Shown here one piece after another: positions 10,086 through 23,000 of a stretch of 64,000 bases of DNA. Source of the DNA: Certhia americana (taxonomy: Eukaryota > Chordata > Aves > Passeriformes > Certhiidae); contig CM031870.1 of the NCBI GenBank assembly GCA_018697195.1, forward strand, positions 6,066,819 through 6,130,818, in the 5' to 3' direction. The position numbers and the translations under genes are program-made. Each line of letters opens with the position of its first letter. Within the stretch, counting starts at the first letter, position 1. The notes under the pieces were generated by a model that was given only the letters and a program-made list of their open reading frames with translations, made no database searches and was not told the DNA's origin.

Positions 10086-13000
10086 AAAGAGATTATAAAT
10101 ATATAACTGTATTTTATTTTTAATATTAAATATTTTTAAATTACAAGCAGTTTCTTGAATCACACTATGCATGATAATCAATATACAGTAGAAATTACAA
10201 TTTAAAAATGTACACAATTTAAAGACATTTTGACCTGAAATTTCATTAACTATGATATATTGCCATAAACCTCATACCTGTATTAAATTACAATAGGAAA
10301 ACCTCATACCTATGATTTTGTTACATAGTTTCTCATTTACAAATAGAATTGAACATTATATACACACACACATCAGTACCATTTATCATTTAAGTTACAC
10401 CTACATCTGTGCAAGTTCAAACGATTTCATAATCAAAACTAACTGTAAGTCATATTCAAGTTTCTGAAAAACAGGCTGCTGGTATTACAAATACTTATTT
10501 TCAATAAGTTTACATGATGTTTGACTCTCCTCTAGATTTCTTCCCATTTTGTACTAAAACCATTAACATGTATGACTTAAAGCTGAAGTAATTTTTGAAG
10601 TAACTCCATTCTTATTTAAGGCTATTTCTTATAAGGCTAATGTACTTGGATTCCACCTTTCACCAACTCCAACACAAATAGCCAAGTCACTGACACCTGA
10701 CAATGCTGACATTTTAGGATAACGCTTCATCGTAAAAAAGTCTTTCTACCAACCAGCCTCCTCATGTAAGATTGAGTATTACATAAAAATCTGCTAAAAA
10801 TACTGATAAAAAGAATGAGGCTTAAATGGCTTTCATTAGTGCATCAACAAGGATATGAAAAAAAAACCAGTTAAATCTGCTCATTTCCATGAAATGGCAA
10901 TTTCCATAAATGCAGTTACACACATTGTATCTGCAGCCGGGGATTTGAGAGAGTACAGGTGTTCCCACTGACACTGGACACTTTTGTTTCTCTCTTGGCT
11001 TCTCACTACAGATCCTAGTGTTCAAACAAACTTTTTTAGGTGGGAAAAATCAGATCTTTTAAACACCCTTAGTAGCCAAATTGAGACAATACCTTCATTA
11101 TTCAAACAATCCAGGTATTCTACTAGAGAAGGAATTAAGCTGTAACCAGTCCTCATAATAAACCATTGAAAATAGATACATGTACTTCTAAAACAGAGAC
11201 CAGGCTTAAGTAGCTAGTGCAAAAAATTAGAGTGTAATGAATTATTAGGAACAAATCCCCTCATTATAATGTAACATGCTGAAATTACTGATTCATCTTC
11301 GTTGTGCCACTTACTGCCAGGCAGATATTTAAGTATTGCTAGTAGTTGATCACATTTTTAAGTACAATTTTTTACCCCAAAAGATAGTGCAATCCAGCCT
11401 ACTGGATTACTGAAATTAAAATTTATATTTAAGTGATCTGAGTTAACTTCAAATATTTATTTCTCTTCATTGTACAGCTAAAAAGAACCTTGCTTAGTAT
11501 CATACACATCTAGTTTTGGAAAACATGCTCCTTTGGCAATTCATTAGCAATGAGTCCATTTGGACAAAGGGGTAATCTTCCACTTCCTGTGTATGATTTT
11601 CTTTAAACCCGGGTAAAGAATAAAAATCTTAGATTTCCATCAAGCAAAGGAAATTCTCAATGTGCAAGATCAACATCTGACTTTCCAGAATTACAAGAAA
11701 CAAAATGCACAACCAAATTACAACATTCTGGAGCATAAGCTTTTATTTAACCCAGGACTATTTTTTAAATCAAATGATTCAAAATTAAGGCTGAACTCCA
11801 GGTCTGACAGGTTTTTCACCACACAAGGCAGACAAGCCTACATTTGCAGACCATTATGGAGTTTCATTCTTACTATGGCAAGAATTAAAGACAGATGAGA
11901 TACCCTAAATCTAGCTGTATCAAGGAGTTTAGTGTTGGAATCATGGAATTGCTAAGCAATAGTTTGTGCACAAGGTCTATTACCAACATTTAAAAATATT
12001 TTCAGCAGTGCACAGCCTCCTTAAACCCTCTACAGTATATACTGTAAGCCTGTATTAAGAACTAACTTGACTTTGCCTTCTAAATTATGTTTTGGGGAAG
12101 GTCCATAGGAAAATTCAGTTCCTCACTTCACACTGAAGAACAGTTCTGACTAACTCTGAACCTGAGTGCCTCATCAGAAAAAGATCTCAATTCATTGGCA
12201 ACTTCAAACAACATTCCCTTTTAATCAGTATGGAAGCCATTCTGGTTTCAGGGCTAAATAATGTTGGGGAAAAAAGCAGTTAACATATTCCTGTCATTTT
12301 TAAAACGTACTTAAAATCAACATTAACACAGAGGTATATAAAAAAAAGAAATCACACATCTGAAAATATCTCATCCTCCCATCTCCATGTGATGAAAACT
12401 CTCTGGTGACTGGATCTGGACACAGAGCACTTGGACCACCATTATCTCAAGCCCTGCCAAAACAGCCACTAAAACACAAAGTACTTCATATTTCAGTGCG
12501 TTTGTATTTTAGTACAGGTAAACAAATAGAAAGCCAGGTAAACTGTTCCTATCAGTGTTTCCTACAGATCTGAACTGCATAAGGCATTCCAAGAAGTCAG
12601 GGATTTGTTTCTCAACTGAACTCACTCTGGAGCAATAATTAAAGCATATCTTTTTCCAAGCAGTTTAGAGGATTAAATCAGCTAAATGCATTTTAGAGCA
12701 GGAAGGTTAAGCCCCCACACTGTCTTCCCTTCCCTATAGGCTTCAGAGCAAACCTATTGTACTGTTCAGGATGCATTTCAAGATGTACCATGGAGCTCTG
12801 CAGACATCTTATAATGTATCTGGCCCTACAAGGGGTGCAAAACTGGTCATTAATCATTAACCAAAATCTTAATTTTCATAACATCACTGAGAGGTAGATT
12901 TACCACAGGCCTCTGAATGGAGCCCTGATCTGCAGTCAGCAGAGGAGTGAGCTTCAAAATTCACAGAATGTACAACTGAAGGGCCAAGTGTACCCAAATC

Positions 13001-14007
13001 CAGTCTATTGAAATTAGTCTTTTTATAAGATTCATAAATTCCAGAGTTTTGTACAGCCAATTTTTCCTCTTCTTTCTCCAAGGCAGAAATTGTAGTAAAA
13101 ACTGGAAGGCTCTTATTGTGATATAGTCAGATGCTATTACAGTTTATGCAGTCAGTAGGATCATATGTAGGAATGAAGAGACATCATCTCTTTCATCTAA
13201 AAATTCCAGAGTATATCATATATTCTTTTCCAGTTTCCTATAAAACATGAACACTAACAACCATTCCATAACCATTATCATTTTAGAAATGGTACTGAAT
13301 ATAAGATTTCAGCAAGTCTAACATAATACTCAGAAGTTATGTATGTTTTACGAGTACCGTGCATAGCAAAGGCTACAAAAGGGACAAATTAAACTGGATA
13401 ACTGGGCCAATTCAACTTGTCTTATTTTCCTTGAAAGATTTAAGATTTTGATTCTGTACATCATCAGGAAATAAAGGAAGAATAATCCATAGTGCAATTG
13501 TAATAAGCAAAGTAATATGTAGTGATATCTTTCTGAATAAATATGGCTCACTACTGATCAACTATCATTCATACAGCTCCATCAACACAGCCACCTGTTG
13601 CACAGGACAGTTATACACAATTCTACAACAGGTGTATGTTCAAATAGATAATGAACTACATGGAAAAATATAAAAAGAATATTATACAATCTCATACATA
13701 AACCAGACTGTAGTGTAATTGCTTTACTTGTTTAAGTTATCTGAAAAATACTTCAAGTACTTGAAAACAGCGGCAGAATTGTCTTTCAATGAAAAGCAAA
13801 ATTGCACTGATTTAAAAATACATTACAAAGTTAAATACACATTCAAATTAATGTCCTGATTTAACATTGCTTTCAGTGTTTACTTCAGTTTCTCAGTACT
13901 TCTTGATTACCTGTGTTACTCCAGGAGGATCCAGAGTTTAGATAAAGAAGTTTCAAACACAAAGTCTATGTGTTTAATGTATGGAGTCCGAGCAAGTTTA
14001 AATTGAT
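10086..14007 (-). other. LMTK2: Probable LMTK2 3' UTR (about 3.9 kb)
   Basis: AT-rich, non-coding sequence downstream of the LMTK2 stop on the minus strand, with several minus-strand AATAAA hexamers. The most distal good one is the complement of TTTATT at 10113-10118, in a context of ATTTA-like and A/T runs. Mammalian LMTK2 also has a multi-kilobase 3' UTR. The exact end is inferred. Confidence 0.55.
10113..10118 (-). terminator. LMTK2: Distal poly(A) signal candidate of LMTK2
   Basis: The complement reads AATAAA in the context AAAAATAAAATAC on the sense strand. It is the last clear hexamer before the intergenic gap to BHLHA15. Confidence 0.45.
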
Positions 14008-14036
14008 TTAATCTTTTTCTCCATCTTCACTGCTTC
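14008..14036 (-). CDS. LMTK2: LMTK2 coding exon 14 (last 29 coding nt)
   Basis: A micro coding end giving S-S-E-D-G-E-K-D and TAA, identical in form to the mammalian C-terminus. The acceptor CTAATAG lies at 14037-14043 on the minus strand. Too short to be found as an open frame; found by matching the expected C-terminus and the phase of exon 13. Confidence 0.92.
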
Positions 14037-17000
14037 CTATTAGTAGAAGAAAGGTCATAAGATACAATGAGATTCTTCTGCACAACCCTCACTTCTTTGT
14101 AAGACTCTTGCTAGAACTTGGCATACTGCTGTTTTGTCCTTCCAAGTTTTGGTTAATTTTTCCCTATGCTTTCAACTACTGTAAACATTTGGTTCATTTA
14201 TTCATAGACATCTGCTTCAATCACACAGTTCAATGTCACTTCTTAGGACACATAAGGCAACGCAGGATCTCCAAAATATTCTCTCTTATCTGTAAGTTAC
14301 TAAGCAGCAAATATTATCTAATCAATAAGCACAATACAAGAACAATACAACTCTATACAACACTGATTACATATTTATAGCCATTGACCATTAGCAAGGC
14401 TCTGCAATCAGGAATATTTATTTTTAATAATGCAATATGTTATCAAGATTAATAATATGCCAAACTGTGTGTGCTTATTTTTGTTTCTCTTAACCCTCAA
14501 AAATGTATCAAAGCTTAAAAAAAGCTTTTGGTTACTGACAAGAAGGCTCGTTAATAAACACTGCTAGTACTCAATAGTGCAGTGAATGGATTCTTTGGCT
14601 CTCCTAACAAAAGCTATCCTATTCACAGCTCTAGAAAACATGCTGTAATTCTTGAGAGAACGTCAAGAATTGACAATGTCTAAAAAGCAATATGAAAAGA
14701 AACTAAATTGTAAAAAAAGCTTACACAATAATAGCAGAAACATTATGTTCCTGGCATCCTCATCCTGTGCAATGAAAACACAATTGTGACTTAAGACACT
14801 GCAATAACCAGAACTAATAACTGCCATAGTGCAGCAGGTGTAACAGCAGTGCTTCAGGATTTGAGAGATTTCATTTATATAAACACAACACTAGGGTTTT
14901 TAACACAAAAAATGAGAGCTTGTCTTGTAAATGTTCCATAGGTTGTTCAACCACAACTTTGTACCAACTTGGATGCAAATAATCTCAATCTCCATGGAAA
15001 ACTATGTCTTAACTGAAACACAAGACCAGACAGAAACTCTTATAGTGTTAAAAAGGTACTTCTACATTTGGTATTTAAATAGAACAAGACTTGTTGTATC
15101 TGTTTTGGGTTTTTTTTATTTTTACATAACAGTTTTAATTTCTATCTTTAAAGTAATTACTATACCTAAATCACTTACCTCCTTGCTCTATATCTGAATC
15201 TGTAAGATGGGTAAGAGAAAAGCTTGCCATGTTTGCAGGAGAGATGGAGAATCTGGAATAAGGGGATGAATGTGACCAGTTCTGATCAAGAGTCCGGGAA
15301 GGTGGAGGTGGAGAGAAGTACTTTGATGGCTGAAGAGGTGGTTTAGAACCAATGAGACTATTAGCTGCCTTAGACATAAAGGATGGCTCTGGAGAAGAGA
15401 AGTCATCATCCCACTCAAAACCCCCACCTTGGAGAGGAAAAAAAAGAAGGAAGAAAGAAAAAAGCAGCATTACAGTAATGTCATGTAAGGTCACCTAGAG
15501 TTGTTCAAGTAGACTGGAGGATTGCATTACCCCCAAACAAAACCTGTAGTCCCGGGCAGGGTTCTATCCCAGAGAGTCACAAAGATTTGTCACCCACTGG
15601 CTGCCTCTGAGGCAACCCTGGACACATCAATATATAAACAACCAGTATCACATCTCAGCTTTGCTCATCAGGAACAAGGGAATCTTAGCCCAGCTGCCGT
15701 GTGTGCTTAGGATGCAAAAGTGAAGCCAACACGTTCAGTGAATTTACAGATCACATACAGTTTAATGGCTTCTCATAAAAGGCTCTGCATAAAACAGTCT
15801 TGGCCCCTGCTGTGTATATATATATTGTATATATACATTCATGTACCTTCTTCATCTGTTGAGCTTTCTGAATTTGCAAATCTGTTTAAGTAACCAGGAC
15901 TAGAAGATGGAACAGGAGAGCTGCCAGCACCTTCCCTGTTCACGTCTATCCCACGGCTTCCCAGCTCCTTCGTTGGTGTTTCCTAAGGCAAATGAAGTCA
16001 CTTATTTAACTCTTTTTACACACAATGTCTCTGTCCCTTCAGATGCCAGCACCCACAAATACACTCCCCCCATCCTGCCATCAAATGTGGAATTAAAAGG
16101 TCTGTAAACTGTTACAGCAACACAACAAGACTAAGTTCCAGATTAGCACATGCATGTACTTCTAAAGAAAGCTGCATCAAATCTATGCTAAAATGCATGC
16201 AGGAAATGACTATTTAAATATTATTGATGATATAAAATGGTTTCATATTTCTAGGAACAAAGCTAAAATACCTTTCTATTGAAAAGAGTTCCCATATCAG
16301 CTTAACATGGGTAGGGTTTTTTTTTCCCCTCTTTGATAAAGCTTTATTCCAACTTTTTTTTTTTTTTGAATCCTCTAATCATGTTCAGGATAAAGAGACA
16401 GACTTTGTACAGCCGGTATTGGAAGCAGCCAACATTTTAGCAGTTATTTTAACAAAAAAAGTAAAGAGTTCAACAAACAAGAGAAGTTTAAACACAGCTG
16501 ATTTTTTCCTTCCCATCTAACAAAAGGATTACTATTCTACAGGCTGCCTAAACACAAATAAATCACCTATGTTTTCTATTCCAAAACACAGTTAACTCTA
16601 ATATTTATGTGCGTCATCTTAAGCAACACTTCCAAAGCTTGACAATGTGACTGTTCTTTTAAACTCACTGGACTAGTTTAACTGCCATAATGCTAAAATA
16701 CAATCCCCTCTGTATCCAGTTACAGAAGTTAAAAATCGATAAAGCTGATAGGGAAACAAAAGTAATCTTGAATTTTATAAGCAGATCACTGTCGCTGAAC
16801 ATAAATCCCACAGGATTAATAAAAATTAGCATTACCATCTGAATACTGTTCTCATCTTTGATTATGATCTTATATAAATTTATCTTAATGCTAACTAACA
16901 TCAGATACAGAGTTAGGTTTCAGTTTGAGTTTTGGGGGGGGGGTTTGTTTCATTATTGGCTTTTTCTGCTTTCTTCCTTTTTTTTATAAAGCATCTTAAA

Positions 17001-20000
17001 GACTTCAAACTCATTAAACAGATAAGCTGCTTCTATAAAGTTACAATAATATTCCATCAAAATAATTACATCTTGTCCCTAGCAATGCTGTCATGCATAT
17101 TCAAATTAAATACATCTTACAAACAGCAGAAAAACATCACTAAAACCATGTTTCATTCAGCACATGCAGTCAAGGATCCAACAGCAATGGAGATTCAGGA
17201 TTTGGCAACCAACGCAAAACCTTCCTTCACTTCAGATTAGTGCTGCTATTCCACCAGGAGCACAAAACTGCACCTATCCAAGTCACAAAGTTATTCTTTC
17301 TTTTTAGATAAATATTATTCTTTTACATATATATATTCTTATATAGCTTAATATGTAACTGAAAAATAACCCACATCATGAACAAGCTGTAACTCTGCCA
17401 AAACAAGAAAAGTGCTTTTGCAACAAGGTCTTCCCAAATACTAATCAATTTATTTAATTACTCCTTGCTTAAACAAAAAAAAAAAAAACCAAAAACAAAA
17501 CACCCAAAAACCAAGCCAACAAAAACTTTACTTAGTAATTTAAAAAAAAGGGTACCTGATCAAACAAATAGACTGTCACATCATCAAAGAACGTTACAGC
17601 CTTTTTCTCATCTTTCCAAACTTCAGGCTGCCTTTCATTAAGAGGCTTTGGAAGTTTCAACAAGCTTCTCAAATGTTTTCCATCATCTTTGTCAGTAACT
17701 ATTTCAGGTACTTGATGAACAGTTTCATCTTCACTGTCAGAACTCAGACTATGCATATGAAAAGTCCTCATGTCATCCTCAGAATCACTGTTTTCATCTT
17801 CCTCATCTGCATCATCACCATCTTCTAAATCAAGCATTCCAGACACGCTGAGTTTGCCCAGGTATTTTCCTTCAATATCTGGCTCTTTCAGTTTTTGTCC
17901 TTCCATGTGATAGAAGGACTTCTCACTGTTACTCAGATCTAAAGCCATGTTGTGCACAGGCTTTAAGTCTCTGTGTGAAAGGAGTTCTGAAGTGTTCGTG
18001 CCAACACAAGAGACACTTTTATGGGAAGTCTCAGACAGTTTTATTTCATCCCTCAGGTTACCTTCCATCACTATTTCCAGGGAAGTCAGAGTTGCCTCAG
18101 CCCACTCATCAGGACACCCCTGCATCCTTTCATCCATTTCTTGGATCTCTAAATTGTGGTTTAGTTCCAGTTTTGAGTTTTGATTATTATCATCATCCTG
18201 GTAATTCCTCACATCACACATTTGCTGCCTCTCTTCAAAACCACAAACCTCTTCAGTGTGATTCTCTCCACTGCTGGAGGAAACACTCACAGTCTCTCTG
18301 GACAGATTTACAGACTCTTCTGGCTTTTTATCTGGCTCAGAATCATTATCAGAGAAATACGCTGAGTCTCTGTAAGTGTTTTGATTTCCACTCAGAAAAA
18401 CCACCGGGGTTATTTCAAAATTGCTGTTCACTGCATCCAAACAAGCTGCTGCTTCTGACACAATGATGACTGGATTAGAAGGCAAAGCACTGACACTGTT
18501 CTCACTCACAACACACAGAGCAATATCCACACTGGAAGCATCCTCAACAGGGACATGGGAAGTCCATTCTGGAGATTCCAGGTTTTCTGTTTCATAGCCA
18601 CTGTCAGCAGGTTTATCTGGTGGCAAAAGTTTCTGGGGACTTTGAGCCTGTAAAGATTCTAAAACCTCATTTACATCTAAAGAATCCAAAGAATCAGGTG
18701 TCTCTAAGACTTGTTCTACAGTTTGTATAGGAGATGGGCTGTCTTCCAAAAGACTATCCTGACTTGTACAATCTGAAGCAGCAACAGAAATGGAGGTCAC
18801 CTCTTCTGGAACATCCTTACAGTTCTCAAAATTATTTGATGTTTCTGGTATTTCCTCCAATAAACATTCTTTTTTTTTTAATATGGGAGAACTGTCTTGC
18901 AAGTTTCTTTTCCTATCTTCCTGATCACTACGTTTTTCTCTATTAGAAGTTATTTCATCAGACTTGAAAAGCATTCCCTGTTTCATCTGTGCATCACACT
19001 CATCTGTTTCAACAGCAGCACTGTAATATGGACTGTTTCCAACATTATTTTTGGCATTATAAGATAGCTCTTCTTGACAGAGAACATCGGTGTTACAGGA
19101 CATGACTTCATTCACTTCTACATTTAGAAATTTCCCCTCATCCTTCAAAATAGGAAGATTTGCACAGTTATCACATGGATTATGTGCTGTGGATGGACTA
19201 GAGGATGCCTGCATCTCTACAGGTGTCTGAGACTGGGAACTGGACTCTTTATTCATTGCCACTGGGTTAAAATTTTCATCTTTCACTGTTCTAAGACTTT
19301 CATGTATTAAAGAAAAGACCTGTGCACTTTCAGCCAGCACAGGCTCAGGCTCTACAGAGTTTCTTTTTGATGTTTCCAATATGCTTTTTAGAACATCATC
19401 TGAGTTTTGCCCAAAATCACTGCTGGTTTTGTTAGGCAATAACCCTGTTAATAAGTTTTTCTCTTGAAGAAATAAGAAGTTATCAGAAAGCTCTTCTAAA
19501 GTTACCAGGTCCGACTGGTTAGAGATATTTTCACATAAGGAAACTGTTTCATTTTCAGAAGCATGACCAGAATGTTCCTTTTCAGAACAGCCTACTGTCT
19601 TTCTAGCATCTGTGTTTGAATTCAAAACAGCTGGTTTAAAATCTTTAGGAGAATCATCAGCAAACCCAAGTACTTTTCTGTTTGTTAATTCTTCTGATCT
19701 ATCAATGTCATTAAATATACTCTGAAAAGGACTTTCTGGACTACTGGTAGCAGGCAAAAATTCCTCTTTAGGTTCTGTATTGTAGTGGAAGAAGTCCCCA
19801 TCGGTACTAGATTCTTCAACATCAAGATCCCTGAGAACCGTGAAATGGGAACTTTTTTCTTGTACAGCTTCTTGATGATCAACTTCTGTTGTTAATACAA
19901 CAGATTGGTTATCAAAATTCATGTTGCAGCCACTTCCTTTTTCCTCTAACTGGATATAGTAGTCATTTCCAACAGAAAGTTTGTGTGCATCAAACACAGG

Positions 20001-23000
20001 TAACACCCCGGGGACAGCAAGTGATGCCTCTTGACCACTTCCATCCTGTGCTCCTGGCCCTTGCTCTGAAAGTGACCTCTCAAAAACCTCCACTGGATAG
20101 AAAATACTTGTGTAGGTCATGGCTTCATCAGGATTCACATGACCACATTCATCAAAATGATCATGTTTAGCTGCCTCCCAGATGTATTCAAAGCTCAGAC
20201 CATGGCTTGTTTCAGTTACAGTCAGGACCTCCTCCAGCTCATGGCCAAGTCTATCTCCTGTGAAGTGATCCAAGATTGGAAATGCAGAATTACTTGCTTC
20301 TCTATTTGAGGTGTTTGGTTTCAGAGCATTCCATTGCTGTTCAAAATCAATCTCTGAGTCCCTTTGGCTTTGCATGCGGAGGTAAGTTAAAAGTCTGTGC
20401 ACTTCTTCTGCCGTCGGTCTCTTTTCTGGAGGCAGCCAACAGAACTGCAGAACTTCATACCTATACAAATAAAAATGTGTTTCAATAGGTTTCACACTGA
20501 AAAGGAATTTATAGAATTCAGACATCTAACAAGCCTCAGAGTACTGATATCACTGGCAGGAACTTCCATCTCTAGAAGTTTTTACTCACTTTATCTAGGG
20601 CTGGTTTGCTGCCTTTCCATGTAGCAATTTCAATGTATTTAAGAGAACTGAGTAATTTGAGAAACTTCAGCAGCTTTAAGAATAAATACAAACATTTAAA
20701 GTTTACCATCTATCAGAGTATGGCTGCTCCAGACGTGGCTTGAAGGGTTTAACCTGCTTCTCCTTGATGACATGGGTTAGGACTTCCCTGTCAGAGAAGT
20801 CTGAGTAAGGCCGAGCACCAATCTCAAACAGCTCCCACAACGTCACACCCAGGGACCTGCAAAAGAGCAGCAAATGACTGGGCATTCTCAGAACTATTTT
20901 AGAGTGGCTTTTCTAAGAAAGGATATGCAAAGCACAACTGGCAAGAAGAAATTAATACTACTCCCCATTGTCTCTAGAACAACTTTAGAACTTGTTAATT
21001 CATTTTGACAGGCTAAAAGCCTGAAGAATGAAGTTGCTTGAAGGCAACAACAATGAAGGCAACAAAATACAGGTGGTCTCAAATTATTTGATCATGGAAA
21101 ACCCCCACATATAATAAAACATTATCTTTTCAGCAGTTTAAAAATAGAAAATATGGGGTTTTTTTAATAAGGTGTATAGAAATGAGATTAAAAAAATCTT
21201 ACAGTTAGTCCAACAGAAGAGAAAGTTTTCAGGAGAAATTGCAGTTGTAGGTCAAACTGCTAGAAAACTCATCTTTGTTCCAGAGTTCATAGAATTCCTT
21301 ATTGTCAAGCTGCAGTGGTCAAAAGCTGCCTCTGCTCAGTGCTGCATCTGTACTGTGTCCAACTCTAATTGCATTTTCACTGATTACAGTCAATGCTAAT
21401 CTCCAGGGAATCTTTCTGTGCTCAAAATGCAAAGTAACTGACTCTGCATGTAGAATAATTTAGACTGGAAGGGGTGTCTGGAATCATCTAGTCCAAACCT
21501 GTTCAAAGCAGCTCTGCATAAAATACAAGTTGGAAACCTTAAGACCCTGGCTGCTTGTAGTCCAGATAAACAGTATGAGCTGAGGAAGCCTCCTTGGAGG
21601 ATGGAAGCAAATTAGTTTTTACAAAATTTCTGTCTGTCCCACTTGCTTTCTACAACCCTACTTTCAAAACACCAAACAAAACCTAGTTTACTATTTAATA
21701 TGCTTCAAATATAAAGCAAGAATTAACTACAATGTTTTCAGAAATGTAAGCCTAATCCACAATTTCCATTATCCAAGTTTCTCAGGGCTTGAGAACTGAA
21801 GTGGAACTTGGCAATTTCAAAAATGTTCATCTTCAAGAGTTCACCAGCCATTGTCTATCAGCTCTTTGGCAGCAGAAACCATCAGTTAATTGCTGCTCTC
21901 AAATGCTGCAGCAAGAACAGCATTTTGATTAAAATTCCACTGTTCTACCAATTGAACTTCATCAGGCTCTAGTGGGATCAACTTTTTATATCACTCACAG
22001 CTACTTAGTCTTAGAAAAAACATTTCCCATTTCTTTCCTTTATAAACATCTGAGGGTATTTTTATTAATATAAACACCTACTATTCTGCTAAACATTTCT
22101 GCTTGCTCCAACTTTCTCTCAACAGATTTCTAAGCATCTTTCCAAAGCAGGATATAGTTTCAGGTTTACAGAGATTAACCTACTGTACACCTGATGCATC
22201 AGGCTAATTTAAATACTATTTACTCCTTCATGTAACATTTGAAAATATATTCACAAATATTTCACTGAAATTTTTTAAAGCCTTCTACATACCATATATT
22301 ACTGTATTTATTTTGCTCTGCTGATAACAGTCTGTCTTGAAAACTTGTTACTAACTCAGGTGCAGTCCATCGTAGAGGAACAAGTTTCTTTTCATCTGTC
22401 TCAATATAATCTTCCTAAATTATTGATCAAAATGAAGAAAAAAAAAACATTAAAAGGGTGAATATACAATGGATCGACTTCTAGACAGTGACAGTCTCCT
22501 CCTTAATACGGTTTTATGTGATGCCTATGTAAAAAATTTGAATTACAAAAATAATCCCATTCTCCCCAAGTAGCAGAGAATAATGTTATGGAGAAAAGTC
22601 ATTCACTGGTCACTGCATAGCAGAAACTTGAATGCCAATTTCTTATTTAAAGTTTGGTACTTACAAAATGTTTTAATTAATGTCTTTAATTTTTCATTTT
22701 CTTGATACACTTCAATATTTTGACTATTTTCATTAAGAAATTTGAACTTATCTATCAAATGTGTCTTTAAAACACATTAAAATTAGTTTGTTCATATTAA
22801 AGGACTACTGTAAATAGCACCAAAAAAGGGTAGATTTAGCAGAAGATTCCAGAAGCATAAACTCTACTCATCTCTAGAAAGGTATCTATTCCTCTAGTTA
22901 TTTGCCAGTAATACTGTGAAAGTTCATTATTCAAATAAAGGACAATCTACTATCAGTTTACAACTTTCATGCCTGTTGTAACCTTGGCCCCCAAATCCAT

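Noticed and set aside
17947..20624. Plus-strand open frames opposite LMTK2 exon 11
   Set aside because: They are shadows of the large minus-strand coding exon, without their own signals.
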